44,149 nucleotides of DNA from Porphyromonas gulae DSM 15663 (GTDB lineage Bacteria > Bacteroidota > Bacteroidia > Bacteroidales > Porphyromonadaceae), in assembly GCF_000378065.1 (NCBI RefSeq), contig NZ_KB899170.1, forward strand, positions 1 to 44,149, written 5' to 3'. The notes beneath the pieces were generated by a model. That model made no database searches. It was not told the DNA's origin and worked only from the letters and a program-made list of their open reading frames with translations. Below, in pieces: positions 1-7,087 of this stretch (positions are counted from its first letter, which is position 1; the number at the start of each line of letters is the position of its first letter). The translations under genes were made by a program, and so were the position numbers.

Positions 1-110
1 GACAATCGCGTCCTGCATCGTGCAGGAAGCAAGAATCAGCTGACAATCGCGTCCTGCATCGTGCAAGAAGCAAGAAGCAAGAAACAGCCGACAATCATTC
101 CTTATTTCTC
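1..110. repeat. short tandem repeat at window edge (period about 41-48 bp)
   Basis: The unit begins GACAATCGCGTCCTGCATCG at 1 and again at 42, and a third, degraded start (GACAATC) lies at 90. The second unit carries an extra AAGCAAG. Inside the first unit, TCCTGCA-TCG-TGCAGGA (11-27) is a perfect 7-bp hairpin; in the second unit one arm carries a G-to-A change that breaks a pair. The array probably continues left of the window, so its copy number is unknown. From 111 to 320 I see no gene. Confidence 0.7.
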
Positions 111-321
111 GCCTATCGGTACAAGCATTGATTTGACGAGGAAAGGAATACTTCTCTGATGGAAATTCGGTGAAATTTCTGTTTGCTCGGTGCCCATGTA
201 CCGGAGGTTTGACCTTGCCCGAAGAGAACTAAGAATCTGCTCTGAGCAAAAGAATACAATGAAACTCCCGTGCAGCAATCTTACCGCAGATACGATTTTG
301 ACAAGGGAAATTATAGCGAAA

Positions 322-360
322 GCGCAGACCCCTTGGATGTAGGAGTCTGCGCCTTCTTTT
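322..360 (+). terminator. Rho-independent terminator-like hairpin
   Basis: GCGCAGAC (322-329) pairs perfectly with GTCTGCGC (345-352), and a T-rich run follows on the plus strand. It would end a plus-strand transcript entering from the left. It also lies just past the stop of the minus-strand S4 gene and may insulate the two. Confidence 0.6.
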
Positions 361-388
361 TTCTGAACCTCAACTTTTTAGGCTCTGC

Positions 389-844
389 TTAGTGTCGGAA
401 TTTTTTCACAGATGAGTCGTTCTTTCTATTTCCTTTCCGAAAACCGCGTCCCGTATCGAAGCCGAAGTCATCGTCATCATCGTCGTCCCAACGATTGCGG
501 GTCCTGCTTTCGGAACGAGGCTTCCCAGCATTGCGTTGCGATGGAGCTTCCTTGTGTTGTTTGGGTCTCGGATTTTTTCGCTTTTCATCCTGTCTGCCGC
601 CTTGATTGGAGGCGGAGGGTGCGAGCCGTTCTTCATATTTGCGCAGGGAGATTTCTTCACGAATGAGATCCTTGATAGGAATGTCAATATCATCAAGAAG
701 AACAATGTCTTTTTCGCAGACCAAATCCGTTAAGCGAGCGATTCGGCCATTGATTTTCACTCTTCCTTCGGTGATGTATTTCTCTGCTTCGCGGCGGGAG
801 CCGAGTCCGGCATCGCTAATCAGCTTATTAATTCTCAGTTTCAT
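389..844 (-). CDS. S4-domain RNA-binding protein with charged disordered tail
   Basis: 151 aa. Residues 3-60 form an S4 RNA-binding domain (RINKLISDAGLGSRREAEKY), closest in look to the N-terminal S4 of RsuA/RluB/RluF pseudouridine synthases. No synthase catalytic domain follows. Residues 75-151 are low-complexity, rich in Arg, Lys, Ser and Gly, with seven consecutive Asp at 120-126 and a basic end. It is presumably cytosolic and binds structured RNA, perhaps rRNA, but the target cannot be read from sequence. The start codon overlaps the stop region of the upstream GT9 gene (828-844), so the two are probably translationally coupled. Compare the full-length RluB-type protein at 40278, which has the same S4 type plus the catalytic domain. 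Confidence 0.8.
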   Translation of the reverse strand: MKLRINKLISDAGLGSRREAEKYITEGRVKINGRIARLTDLVCEKDIVLLDDIDIPIKDLIREEISLRKYEERLAPSASNQGGRQDEKRKNPRPKQHKEAPSQRNAGKPRSESRTRNRWDDDDDDDFGFDTGRGFRKGNRKNDSSVKKFRH

Positions 845-1883
845 CTGAATTCAAATCAGTAAGTGTGGAAACTATTTTGTTAATGATAAGTTGAGGTTCA
901 ATCTGAGTACGGCAGGCATAATCCTTGCGGAAGCAGGGTTTATTGCCGAAAACGGAGCAAGGCCGGCAATCCAGGTCTGCTCCGATACAATCTTCTATGC
1001 ATTGCCCATATCCGAGAAATCCTGCTGCCGGATGCGTGGCACACCAGATAGAGATAACCCGTGTGCCTACCAATGATGCGAAGTGCATATTGGCACTATC
1101 CATCGAAACCATACAGTGCAAGGCGTGAATAAGGGATAGCTCCTCCGGCAGTGATAGCAGACCGGCAACGGATACGACGCGCGGCGATTCGTCTGCCCAC
1201 TGCTCCAATATTTTTTTCTCTTTCCCCTTACCTCCGAAAAGAAAAATCTGCACATCGTCTCTTTCGGCCAGCGTGCGTACTACTTCATGCATTTTCTCTG
1301 GCGGATATGTCTTGGCTTCATGGCCGGCAAATGGTGCTATCCCAATGAGGTGGTGTCCGGAGCCTATCTCCACTATCGGAAGTTCGGTAGAGATATGGCC
1401 GGAGTCGTTCAGAAGAATGGGGTAGGGAGGATGTATTTCAAGCCCGGCTTTGTGAAAAACCTGAGCATATCGTTCTATTACGGAAGGTAATCGGGTTGGC
1501 TTTTTGGGTGGCTTGGCCGTAAGTTGCCGAAGTTGTAGCCGCGGTTTCTTCAGACAAAACCCTTTGACTCCAAAAAAGCGAAGATAGAAGCGAATAATCT
1601 TGGATCTGATTACGTTGTGCAGGTCGATGACATAGTCGAACTGCTCATCCTTGAGCCGTCTGATGTACGTGAGAAGGCCGATCAGGGAAGACTCCTCGTG
1701 CTTAATGTCGATCCCCATTCCCTCCAAATTGTTCGGAGGGTTGATCAGTAGCGATGTCAGGAAAGGCTGGGTCAGCAGGGTAAAACTATGCTGTGGGTAT
1801 GCCTTGGCCACTGCATACAAAACCGGTATTGTCATTGCCACATCGCCTATTGCCGACAAGCGGACTATCAGATAACGAGCCAT
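828..1883 (-). CDS. glycosyltransferase family 9 (heptosyltransferase-like)
   Basis: 351 aa, the usual length for GT9. The N-terminus MARYLIVRLSAIGDVAMTIP is the hallmark GT9 opening (R-x-S-x-I-G-D), and the second Rossmann half has the GIAPFAGHEAKTYP stretch near residue 182 and the VSMDSANMHFASLVG donor-site segment near 265. The enzyme acts at the cytoplasmic face of the inner membrane in LPS core or surface-glycan assembly. The donor is uncertain: the family is named for ADP-heptose, but as I recall heptose has not been found in P. gingivalis LPS core. It sits between a DUF4254 gene and the S4 gene in one minus-strand run. Family assignment is firm; substrate is not. Confidence 0.88.
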   Translation of the reverse strand: MARYLIVRLSAIGDVAMTIPVLYAVAKAYPQHSFTLLTQPFLTSLLINPPNNLEGMGIDIKHEESSLIGLLTYIRRLKDEQFDYVIDLHNVIRSKIIRFYLRFFGVKGFCLKKPRLQLRQLTAKPPKKPTRLPSVIERYAQVFHKAGLEIHPPYPILLNDSGHISTELPIVEIGSGHHLIGIAPFAGHEAKTYPPEKMHEVVRTLAERDDVQIFLFGGKGKEKKILEQWADESPRVVSVAGLLSLPEELSLIHALHCMVSMDSANMHFASLVGTRVISIWCATHPAAGFLGYGQCIEDCIGADLDCRPCSVFGNKPCFRKDYACRTQIEPQLIINKIVSTLTDLNSDETEN

Positions 1884-1970
1884 GGGAGAACGACAGAAAG
1901 GAAATAAACGGGGAACTTGTGGTTGTCCGTATGGAGAGCGGATTAAGTGAAGGGCCTTTATTTTCTACTT

Positions 1971-2576
1971 CTACTTCTTGCCCAAAAGAATCGGATTGAG
2001 AGTGGGGTCGTTGTACATTTTCATCTGCTTGTAGACTTTCATGTACTTGCGACCGGCTGCTATATCATCCACAAGCTGGTCGATAGCCGTACAGAGGTCG
2101 GCATCCTGTTCGATAAGCACTCGGAGCTTCTCCTGACATTTGGCTCGGTGTGCATCGTCGGCATCGGGACGCTCAGTAGCCAAGCGCATATTGTAGATTT
2201 TGAGCTTCAGTATCGAAAGGCGATCGATTGCCCATGCCGGACTTTCGGTGTTGATCGTAGCATCGGGCAGTACCTTCACATCCTTGTATGTATCGAGAAA
2301 ATAGCTGTCTATCAGCTCTACAAGATCGGTTCTGTCTTGATTGGATTTGTCGATACGGCGTTTGATCACCAACGCATCAGCCGGATCGATGTTGGGATCA
2401 CGAATAATATCTTCCATATGCCACTGGGCATTATCGATCCAATTCTTCAAAAACAAATAATGCTCGATCGTTTGAGGCCGATATGGATTGTTGCAGGCTG
2501 CGTCTATGCTGTCAGTGACATTATAGGCTTTGATGGCCTCATCGAAAATCCCGTTGCACAACTTGCTGATAGTCAT
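1971..2576 (-). CDS. DUF4254 family protein
   Basis: 201 aa, soluble, mostly helical, with no signal peptide or membrane segment. The pattern NWIDNAQWHMEDIIRDPNID followed by a RRIDKSNQDRTDLVE helix matches what I know as DUF4254, a Bacteroidetes family often found beside glycosyltransferase genes. No biochemical function is known to me. It is the first gene of the minus-strand run with GT9 (87 bp gap) and the S4 protein. A TATCTTTG box 47 bp upstream is a likely promoter. Co-location suggests a role in surface-glycan synthesis, but that is inference. Confidence 0.75.
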   Translation of the reverse strand: MTISKLCNGIFDEAIKAYNVTDSIDAACNNPYRPQTIEHYLFLKNWIDNAQWHMEDIIRDPNIDPADALVIKRRIDKSNQDRTDLVELIDSYFLDTYKDVKVLPDATINTESPAWAIDRLSILKLKIYNMRLATERPDADDAHRAKCQEKLRVLIEQDADLCTAIDQLVDDIAAGRKYMKVYKQMKMYNDPTLNPILLGKK

Positions 2577-2622
2577 AATTATTATTGCCGCTTAATTTTT
2601 CAAAATTATAATGCTATGCGGA

Positions 2623-2630
2623 CAAAGATA
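2623..2630 (-). promoter_or_regulatory. -7 promoter box for the DUF4254 operon
   Basis: TATCTTTG on the minus strand fits the Bacteroidetes -7 consensus TAnnTTTG. It implies transcription starting near 2617 and a leader of about 40 nt. No TTTG at the usual -33 spacing is visible. The region just upstream is the terminator hairpin of the preceding gene. Confidence 0.5.
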
Positions 2631-2631
2631 T

Positions 2632-2683
2632 ATAAAAAACCGATTGGTGAACTCTAAAATTAAGTCCATCCAATCGGTTTTGT
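2632..2683 (-). terminator. terminator of the Cys-rich exported protein gene
   Basis: AAAACCGATTGG (2636-2647) pairs perfectly over 12 bp with CCAATCGGTTTT (2670-2681). Read on the minus strand the stem is followed by TTTTTTATAT. The loop is about 22 nt. It separates the exported-protein gene from the DUF4254 operon. Confidence 0.75.
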
Positions 2684-2735
2684 AAATTGCTAAAAAGCAG
2701 CTATATTTTAATGAGTCTTTTTTTGACTCTCTTTC

Positions 2736-3146
2736 TTATTGCTTGTCAGTTGTCTTTCCGTGATTCTTGGCGTGCGGGCAGTTTCCTGCTTTAGCCTTGT
2801 CTTTGCCTTCGCAAGATTTGTGGCCGTGTTTGCTCTTGCACTCGCCTTTTCCTGATTTGTGGCAGTCACTCTTCTTGCAGTCTTTGGCTTTGTCTTTGCT
2901 GCAACCCTTTGCATTGGCATCCTTAGCCTTATCCTTGCAGCAGCCTTTGGCGTCTTTGGCCTTGTCTTTGCAGCTCTCGCCGGCTTTCTTCGCGTCGCAA
3001 GCTTTGTCGTGGTGACGCGCACACTCTTGTTTCTTTGCTGTTTGTTCTGTCTTAGCGGCTTCTACTTTCTTTTGCGTTTGAGCATTTACTGTCGTGCCTA
3101 CCAAGAGACCGATACCCATGAGGGCTGTAACTACAATCTTTCTCAT
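2736..3146 (-). CDS. exported Cys/Lys/His-rich repeat protein
   Basis: 136 aa from the ATG at 3146, chosen because MRKIVVTALMGIGLLVGTTV followed by NAQ is a good signal peptide with an AxA-like cleavage site; an upstream in-frame start would bury it. The mature part is low-complexity with CKDKAKDAK-type repeats and many single or paired Cys, Lys and His (for example HKSGKGECKSKHGHKSCEGK). This composition suggests metal or polyanion binding in the periplasm or at the surface, but no known domain is visible. It is followed by a strong terminator. A 104-codon minus-strand frame overlapping it (2708-3022) is a by-product of the repetitive DNA. Confidence 0.7.
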   Translation of the reverse strand: MRKIVVTALMGIGLLVGTTVNAQTQKKVEAAKTEQTAKKQECARHHDKACDAKKAGESCKDKAKDAKGCCKDKAKDANAKGCSKDKAKDCKKSDCHKSGKGECKSKHGHKSCEGKDKAKAGNCPHAKNHGKTTDKQ

Positions 3147-3286
3147 TGTTCTTTGCTTATTGTTTTTAATGTTTTGAGTCACGGTATCACCATTAAATAG
3201 CAATCAGTGCTGATTTTGGCAACCGTCCTTATAACAGTCGGATTCGCTTTTTTGTTGTGAGTTTAATCACAGATCTGTCGAGAAGC

Positions 3287-4435
3287 TTATCGGCATGCTT
3301 CGAGTATGCGGCGAGCCATAGGCCCATCGACATCCAATGCTTCGCCATAGCTGACCCCTCGTTCGATAAACCGACGCTCTATTTCCTCTATCACCTCTGC
3401 TCCTATGTGCATCTCTTCCAGTCGCGTCTTCAGTCCGAGTTCGCGGAAGAATTCCTCTGTACGAACGATAGCAGCATCTATACGTTCCTCCTCCGTTCCC
3501 TCTTTTATATCCCAGATTCGTTCGGCATATTGGAGCATCTTCTCCCTCTTGTGATCGTGTCCCAAGGTGCGAAGAGTACCCGGTAGCACTATGGCCAGCG
3601 TATGCCCGTGCGTGAGTCCGGTCAGCGCCGTTATCTCATGTCCGATCATGTGCGTAGCCCAGTCTTGTGTGACACCCATGGCAATAAATCCATTCAGTGC
3701 CATCGTGGCACAGAGCATAAAGTCGGCCATCAGATCATAGCTGTGCGGATTCTCACGGATCAGAGGGGCAATCTCTTTCAGCGTAAGCATAATGCTCTCC
3801 GCCCATCGATCCATCAGACGGCTTTGTCCCGGAGTCGTTATATACTGTTCTATGACATGGACGAAGCTGTCAGCCAGGCCACAAGCTATCTGATAGGGAG
3901 GAAGGCTGAAAGTCACTTCCGGATCGAGAATGGAGAAAACGGGAAAATTGCCTCGGAAAACGAGCTTCTCTTTCGTTTCTTCTCTTGAGATGATAGCCCC
4001 GCTGTTCATTTCCGATCCCGTAGCCGGTATGGTCAGCACCGTCCCAAGTGGGAGTATCGTGTCTCGGCTGTAACCTTTGAGTACCAGTTCCCAGGCATCT
4101 CCTTCGTAGGGGATGGCTGCTGCTATCAGCTTGCTACCGTCTATTACAGAGCCGCCACCGACGGCAAGGACAAACTGACAATTATGTTCTTTGCCCATGG
4201 CCACCGCTTTCCGAAGAGTTTCTATTTTAGGATTGGACTCGATACCCCAAAACTCCACCAAATTATAGCCATCAAGAGCATCCTTTACGGCCCGGTATAC
4301 GCCATTGTATCGAACGCTACCACTTCCGAAAGTGACTAAGACAGGAACACCGGCCGGCACTCGTTTGGGTAGTTCTTTGATCATCCCTTGTCCGAAGATA
4401 AGTTCGGTAGGATTCTTAAACTTAAAATTGTTCAT
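3287..4435 (-). CDS. iron-containing alcohol dehydrogenase (YqhD/butanol dehydrogenase type)
   Basis: 382 aa, full length for group III Fe-ADHs. The NAD(P)-binding signature GGGSVIDGSK is at 93-102. The metal ligands expected from FucO/YqhD are present: D189 and H193 in GLADSFVHVIEQY, and H262 and H276 in the DWATHMIGHEITALTGLTHG segment. It reduces aldehydes to alcohols or the reverse with NAD(P)H in the cytosol; in an amino-acid fermenter it would dispose of short-chain aldehydes. It stands alone, with a TATCTTTG box 55 bp upstream. The exact substrate cannot be told from sequence. Confidence 0.92.
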   Translation of the reverse strand: MNNFKFKNPTELIFGQGMIKELPKRVPAGVPVLVTFGSGSVRYNGVYRAVKDALDGYNLVEFWGIESNPKIETLRKAVAMGKEHNCQFVLAVGGGSVIDGSKLIAAAIPYEGDAWELVLKGYSRDTILPLGTVLTIPATGSEMNSGAIISREETKEKLVFRGNFPVFSILDPEVTFSLPPYQIACGLADSFVHVIEQYITTPGQSRLMDRWAESIMLTLKEIAPLIRENPHSYDLMADFMLCATMALNGFIAMGVTQDWATHMIGHEITALTGLTHGHTLAIVLPGTLRTLGHDHKREKMLQYAERIWDIKEGTEEERIDAAIVRTEEFFRELGLKTRLEEMHIGAEVIEEIERRFIERGVSYGEALDVDGPMARRILEACR

Positions 4436-4489
4436 GATGAATATGCTTTTTGTCTATAGCCGGTGAAATGTCGTTCCGGCCCATCTTTC

Positions 4490-4497
4490 CAAAGATA
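4490..4497 (-). promoter_or_regulatory. -7 promoter box for the alcohol dehydrogenase
   Basis: Minus-strand TATCTTTG (TAnnTTTG consensus) lies 55 bp before the start codon. No clear -33 element is seen. Confidence 0.5.
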
Positions 4498-4654
4498 GCA
4501 AATTCTTCATCATACGGGAAAACATGTTTTTCAATGTAAAGAATTGCATATGCCGGTGTTTCCAAGTGATGAAGGTCTAGATCAGATGTAAATTATGGGC
4601 GTTTTCAGAGATCTTTTATTTAATGCTCAAATATTCGGATATTAAATAAGAGGG

Positions 4655-5743
4655 TTAATTCATGTAGCCGATTTCGACGAATAGTTTCTTCCAACATTCA
4701 TAGATATTTGCCGGAGAGTAAGACTTGACCATCAGCTCTGATTCTCGTCCCATTTGCTTGCGAAGAGTTTCATCGTCCATCAATAAACGTAACTTATCCG
4801 CGAAGTCTTCATGTGCTTCCATTGGCACAAGGAAACCATTGCGGCCGTTTTCGATCAGTTCCCTCGGGCCGGTCGGACAGTCGTATGAGATTATAGGTAG
4901 TGCATATGCTTCCGCTTCGAGAAGTACCATTGGTAGTCCTTCGAAACGGGAAGTCATTAGATAAATAGCAGATGATTCGTAGTATTTGCGAATTTCGGGC
5001 GTAGATGGATGTATTTCTATTTGCGACTCCATATTGCGAGATGCAATTTCTTTGCGTAGCATCGGTTCATCTTCGCCATCTCCGACTATGATAAGCTTCC
5101 AATCAGGCCTTTCACGCAGCACTCGTGATGCATCTTCTATCATAAACTCGAAACCTTTCTGGTAGGTAAGCCTTCCAATCGCTAACATTTGCTTCTGATC
5201 AGTAGTATTCCTTTGGACTGTGGTAAATGAAACTTGATTGGGTATGGCATATACTTTGGAGCGTCCACGCAAAATCGCCTTAAATGATTGCTGATCTCTT
5301 TTGGTCAGTGCTACAACGGCATCAAGCCCTGAATACAGAAACCCTCTTATGCGTTTTGTAATAGGGCGGGCAATATCATAAGAAATATGTTCGCATCCGA
5401 TCGTAAATATTCTGCCTCGGTTACTGATCTGAGACAAAATTGTATTGATAAAAATATTAGTTCCTATCAATAAAATCGGTTCACGCTTCTTGCATAGGGC
5501 TTTTATTCTTCTATAAGCCTTGAGGTACACTGTTTTACGAGCCAATGCATTGCCATAAAACCTAATTCCGAGGTGGTGTACTTCTATCCCTTTTTCTACT
5601 TGGAAGGAAGGCTCTCCTTCTTTTGTACAAACGCTGACTAATGATACGCGATGACCATTGGCATGTAGGTTGTTAGCCAAGTTGATCACGGCGCGTTCTG
5701 TACCGGCACGGTTTGTTATCGTATCTAACAGCAGATAAATCAT
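4655..5743 (-). CDS. glycosyltransferase family 4
   Basis: 362 aa from the ATG at 5743. That start is preferred because MIYLLLDTITNRAGTERAVI is the standard GT4 opening (first Rossmann strand plus the GG/GTE acceptor loop); alternatives at 5782 and 5812 add a hydrophilic extension. The C-terminal domain has the AIGRLTYQKGFEFMIEDASR strand, the IIVGDGEDE turn and the donor-site motif FEGLPMVLLEAEAYALP with the E-x7-E spacing, followed by CPTGPRELI. It is a retaining glycosyltransferase acting on a nucleotide-sugar donor at the cytoplasmic membrane, most likely for a surface polysaccharide. No other glycan gene is adjacent. Its AT content is higher than that of the alcohol dehydrogenase next to it. 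Confidence 0.88.
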   Translation of the reverse strand: MIYLLLDTITNRAGTERAVINLANNLHANGHRVSLVSVCTKEGEPSFQVEKGIEVHHLGIRFYGNALARKTVYLKAYRRIKALCKKREPILLIGTNIFINTILSQISNRGRIFTIGCEHISYDIARPITKRIRGFLYSGLDAVVALTKRDQQSFKAILRGRSKVYAIPNQVSFTTVQRNTTDQKQMLAIGRLTYQKGFEFMIEDASRVLRERPDWKLIIVGDGEDEPMLRKEIASRNMESQIEIHPSTPEIRKYYESSAIYLMTSRFEGLPMVLLEAEAYALPIISYDCPTGPRELIENGRNGFLVPMEAHEDFADKLRLLMDDETLRKQMGRESELMVKSYSPANIYECWKKLFVEIGYMN

Positions 5744-5812
5744 AGAGAATATTTTAAACGGTTCTTTTTTTAAGAAATTCATCAGGGCTATTTGTCGTAT
5801 TAATAGCTTCAA

Positions 5813-6267
5813 ATATTATTGATTGTAATTCCTATGTGAATCTATTTCATTTGATTGATATTCCGGGTAAGCATGCGGTTTGTTGATCGCAATATGCATA
5901 TTCAGCTGCAATATTCATGATTTTTTTTGATATTCCAAAGATTCTCTTCAGGGATTTGCCATTTGTTGGTCATCTTATTGTCTTTTGCAGATGTTTTCCC
6001 ACAAACCTGATAAAAATCATTTCACCTCATTGATTTTTCTGTAGGATTAAAGGATAATTTCCTTTCGGTACCTCCTTCAATAGTCAAAACCGGAGTGTTC
6101 TTAGGAAGTTTTCTTGCATAGCCCTTTATCGGAGGGCATAATGTGCCTTGTTGTCGATTTTTATATGCAAAATTAAGGTCTTTGAGCTTTCTTTTCCTTT
6201 GTGTATGAGGCTTGTTCGCGCTTTTTTCTCGTTGACTAACGATTCTCCTTTATGTTTTTGCAATATC
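5813..6267. other. AT-rich intergenic region without a recognisable gene
   Basis: I find no convincing coding sequence here. A plus-strand frame from 6148 runs into the MITE leader and ends there, but its N-terminal part resembles nothing. The region separates the GT4 gene from the BrickBuilt-type element. Only oligo-T/A tracts are seen. Confidence 0.5.
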
Positions 6268-6637
6268 AAAATACGCGCCAAAAAAGTTTTCAACAACGAA
6301 GATGAGTTTGGAATGATTCCAAATAAGCACCTGAATGGAAGTGGATTTTGAAGTCAAATGGATGAGAAAACGTGCTTTTTTAGTTTGAATTTCGATCTAA
6401 GAGAGATAAGTAAACGATTTATATACAAATCATTTTCAATTTATATAGATATCGTTTTTGATTTATACATAAATTGTTTTCCATTTATATATAGATTGAA
6501 AGTGATTTGTATATAAATCGCAGGCCGAAAAAGGCTTTTTCGAGAGCCGAAATAAAAGAGGCACTCGCTTGATTCGTAGGCGAATCAAGCGGGTGCCTTA
6601 TGAGTTTGAGATGGCATCGAGGCCTTATTCCGGATTA
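6268..6637 (+). mobile_element. BrickBuilt-type MITE, copy A (22-nt tandem repeats)
   Basis: It has the same three-part layout as the element at 28465-28857. A conserved leader comes first (AAAATACGC, then TTTTCAACAACGAAG at 6287-6301). Four full 22-nt units follow at 6429-6516 (consensus ATCGTTTTCGATTTATATATAA) with partial units on both sides. The tail has two hairpins: CGAAAAA/TTTTTCG near 6525-6541 and a long GGCAC...GTGCC stem at 6560-6597. It matches my memory of the BrickBuilt minisatellite MITEs of P. gingivalis. Ends are estimated from where similarity to copy B fades; no target duplication was established. Confidence 0.75.
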
Positions 6638-6884
6638 CTCCTCATAGCATGAGAAATCTTTTGTCTGAGACCCTTGCAGGATATCGGATTATGATTAGGT
6701 GTAAAGTGGGAGAGTAGGGCAGTTGTATTGTCTGCCGAGTATGTATTAACAGCAAAAGTTGAAGTCTCTAATCGTGTAATCATTTTCAGTACAATATATC
6801 TTTAATTTACTTGTATTCAGCAAGAAAAAACGCTTGCTTTAGTCTATGCGTCTCTTCGTCCTATGAAAAGAGGGCTTTATCAGA

Positions 6885-7029
6885 CAGGGCAACCGCATCA
6901 AAATATAAGTGCCTGATTATCAATCATAGTTTTGAGTGCATTCTTTATCTTTGGGTATAATCTCCGAAATGCAATCATTTGAAAATTAGCAACTTGTATT
7001 TTCCCGAAATTTTTGATGCGGTTGCCCTG
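6885..7029. mobile_element. 145-bp MITE with 19-bp perfect terminal inverted repeats, copy 1
   Basis: The left end CAGGGCAACCGCATCAAAA is exactly inverted at the right end. It is flanked by TTTATCAGA at 6876-6884 and 7030-7038, a 9-bp target duplication (10 bp if the next C is counted). The element encodes no transposase, so it must be mobilised in trans by an IS with the same ends; I cannot name that IS. On the minus strand the whole element is open and ends in TTTTGA inside the inverted repeat. It lies 59 bp beyond the stop of the minus-strand lipoprotein gene. Confidence 0.85.
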
Positions 7030-7087
7030 TTTATCAGACGCAGCAAAGCGTAGCGAAAAACATTTTAGGATATCTTTTCTGCTCAAA

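Noticed and set aside
1947-2657. 236-codon plus-strand frame over the DUF4254 gene
   Set aside because: It covers the DUF4254 gene on the other strand, crosses the promoter and terminator at 2623-2683, and resembles nothing known.
2708-3022. 104-codon minus-strand frame with Arg/Lys/Thr-rich repeats
   Set aside because: Frame-shifted reading of the Cys/Lys/His repeat gene; it lacks the signal peptide that the correct frame shows.
6148-6351. 67-codon plus-strand frame ending in the MITE leader
   Set aside because: The last 23 codons are MITE leader. Copy B keeps the frame and stop, but most differences between the copies in this part change the amino acid, so there is no sign of selection on a protein.
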